NCBI RefSeq assembly: GCF_014269185.2
Contig: NZ_JABWRZ020000001.1
Span: 2,071,001-2,135,000, forward strand
Direction: 5' to 3'
Length of the DNA: 64,000 bases
Source: Pseudomonas oryzicola
GTDB lineage: Bacteria > Pseudomonadota > Gammaproteobacteria > Pseudomonadales > Pseudomonadaceae
Shown here: positions 63,273 through 64,000 of the stretch, piece by piece
Layout: every line of letters begins with the position of its first letter
Position numbering within the stretch: the stretch's first letter is position 1
Program-made: the position numbers and the translations under genes
Notes under the pieces: model-generated
What the model was told of the DNA's origin: nothing
What the model saw: the letters and a program-made list of their open reading frames with translations, nothing else
Databases searched by the model: none

Positions 63273-64000
63273 CGGTCACGCTCCCAGGCTTGCTCGCGGG
63301 CCTGGGCCAGCAGTTCCAGACGCCGGGCGGCATCGGCATCGTCAAGCAGCTCACGCACTGGTCGGGCAAAGCGCCGGCGCCAGTTGGGATGGCCTTCGGT
63401 GGTACCGGGCAGGTTGGGTTGCTCGTCGCAGCCCAGCAGGTCTTCGAGGGGGACCAGCACCAGCGGGGCGCGGGTGTGGCCGACATAGCGAATGGCGGCG
63501 TCGATCACGGCGTCGTTGTCCTCAAGCGGACCATAGTTGGATTCCAGCGTACGCCGCAGGCCGGCGTGTTCTTTCTGCCGCTCATGGCGCCAATGCAGTT
63601 CGGTCGCGGCATCGATCAGTTGCAGGCGGTGGCTCCAGTCGATATCACGGTTTTCCAGCCAACCGGCCAGGGGGGCCAGGTCGTGGGTGCCGGTGGTGGC
63701 CAGGGCGTTGTCCGGCCAGTCGAGGATCGGCGTGAAGTTGCCGGGCGAGGCTTGCTCGAACGGCAGCACCCGCATGCCCAGCACATTGCTCTTGGCCAAG
63801 GCTTCGCGTAGCCCTTCGGGCACGGTGCCCAGGTCTTCGCCGAGGATGACCGCGCCGTGGCGCATCGACTCCAGTGCCAGCAGGCGCAGCAGGTCGTCCA
63901 GCGGGTATTCGAGATAGGCACCTTCGCTGGGCTTGGAACCACGCGGAATCACCCACAAACGGCGCAAGCCCATCACATGGTCGATCCGCAGCCCGCCGGC
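63269..64000 (-). CDS. malQ: 4-alpha-glucanotransferase, 3' part (runs off the window)
   Basis: Only the C-terminal 243 or so codons are visible; the frame is still open at the right edge. The conserved segments GGLRIDHVMGLRRLWVIPRG, VILGEDLGTVPEGLR, NALATTGTHDLAPLAGWLEN and VGHTRAPLVLVPLEDLLG identify amylomaltase (GH77). It transfers glucan chains between maltodextrins and feeds TreY or phosphorylase. The stop overlaps the treY start. Confidence 0.92.
   Translation of the reverse strand, partial: AGGLRIDHVMGLRRLWVIPRGSKPSEGAYLEYPLDDLLRLLALESMRHGAVILGEDLGTVPEGLREALAKSNVLGMRVLPFEQASPGNFTPILDWPDNALATTGTHDLAPLAGWLENRDIDWSHRLQLIDAATELHWRHERQKEHAGLRRTLESNYGPLEDNDAVIDAAIRYVGHTRAPLVLVPLEDLLGCDEQPNLPGTTEGHPNWRRRFARPVRELLDDADAARRLELLAQAREQAWERDR

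Overview
This is a high-GC (about 65%) Pseudomonas window, most likely from the P. putida group. The reasons are a glycogen/trehalose block whose order I recall from P. putida, a liu leucine-degradation operon next to an acyl-CoA ligase, many Pseudomonas-type REP palindromes, and a PrrF-type small RNA.

Layout. 1-1200: a low-GC hypothetical gene and a decayed IS5-family transposase. 1201-10940 (+ strand): a Fur-box promoter, a one-module NRPS, a PvdE-like ABC exporter, a TonB-dependent siderophore receptor and a three-gene inner-membrane set (DUF3649, PepSY-TM, DUF3325). 10971-34492 (- strand): one long operon of four NRPSs and three SyrP/TauD-like hydroxylases (two stand-alone, one fused to an NRPS). 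34691-36320 (+): an MbtH-like protein and a diaminobutyrate aminotransferase, divergent from the NRPS operon across a Fur-box-like site. 36541-39726: an MFS transporter, a fused sigma-region-4/FecR-N protein with its own Fur box, a Fur-controlled PrrF-type sRNA, a DUF6124 protein and an XRE/S24 regulator. 39976-47428: liuABCD and a divergent acyl-CoA ligase with LiuR-like palindromes between them. 47491-64000: the GlgE pathway (glgE, treS-maltokinase fusion, glgB on +), a short autotransporter and a nuclease/phosphatase-fold protein, then glgX, a DUF2934 protein, treY and the 3' part of malQ on -.

How the genes work together. A-domain pocket residues read directly from the translations suggest Asp, Dab, Asp, an unassigned residue, His, and (on the separate NRPS) Gly. 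The Asp and His modules pair with three Fe(II)/2-oxoglutarate hydroxylases, so the product is predicted to hold two beta-hydroxy-Asp and one beta-hydroxy-His. That is three bidentate ligands, as in the corrugatin/histicorrugatin family. The aminotransferase supplies Dab and MbtH supports the A domains. The ABC and perhaps the MFS protein export the product; the receptor and PepSY set import it and release the iron. Notable features are two interface-domain modules split between proteins with a hydroxylase at each junction, a terminal C-T pair lacking an A domain, and no thioesterase in the window.

The GlgE block converts trehalose to maltose, maltose-1-phosphate and branched alpha-glucan, and GlgX/TreY/MalQ remodel it or return it to trehalose. 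treZ and glgA are not in the window and may lie past the right edge. No CRISPR array, rRNA or tRNA was seen.
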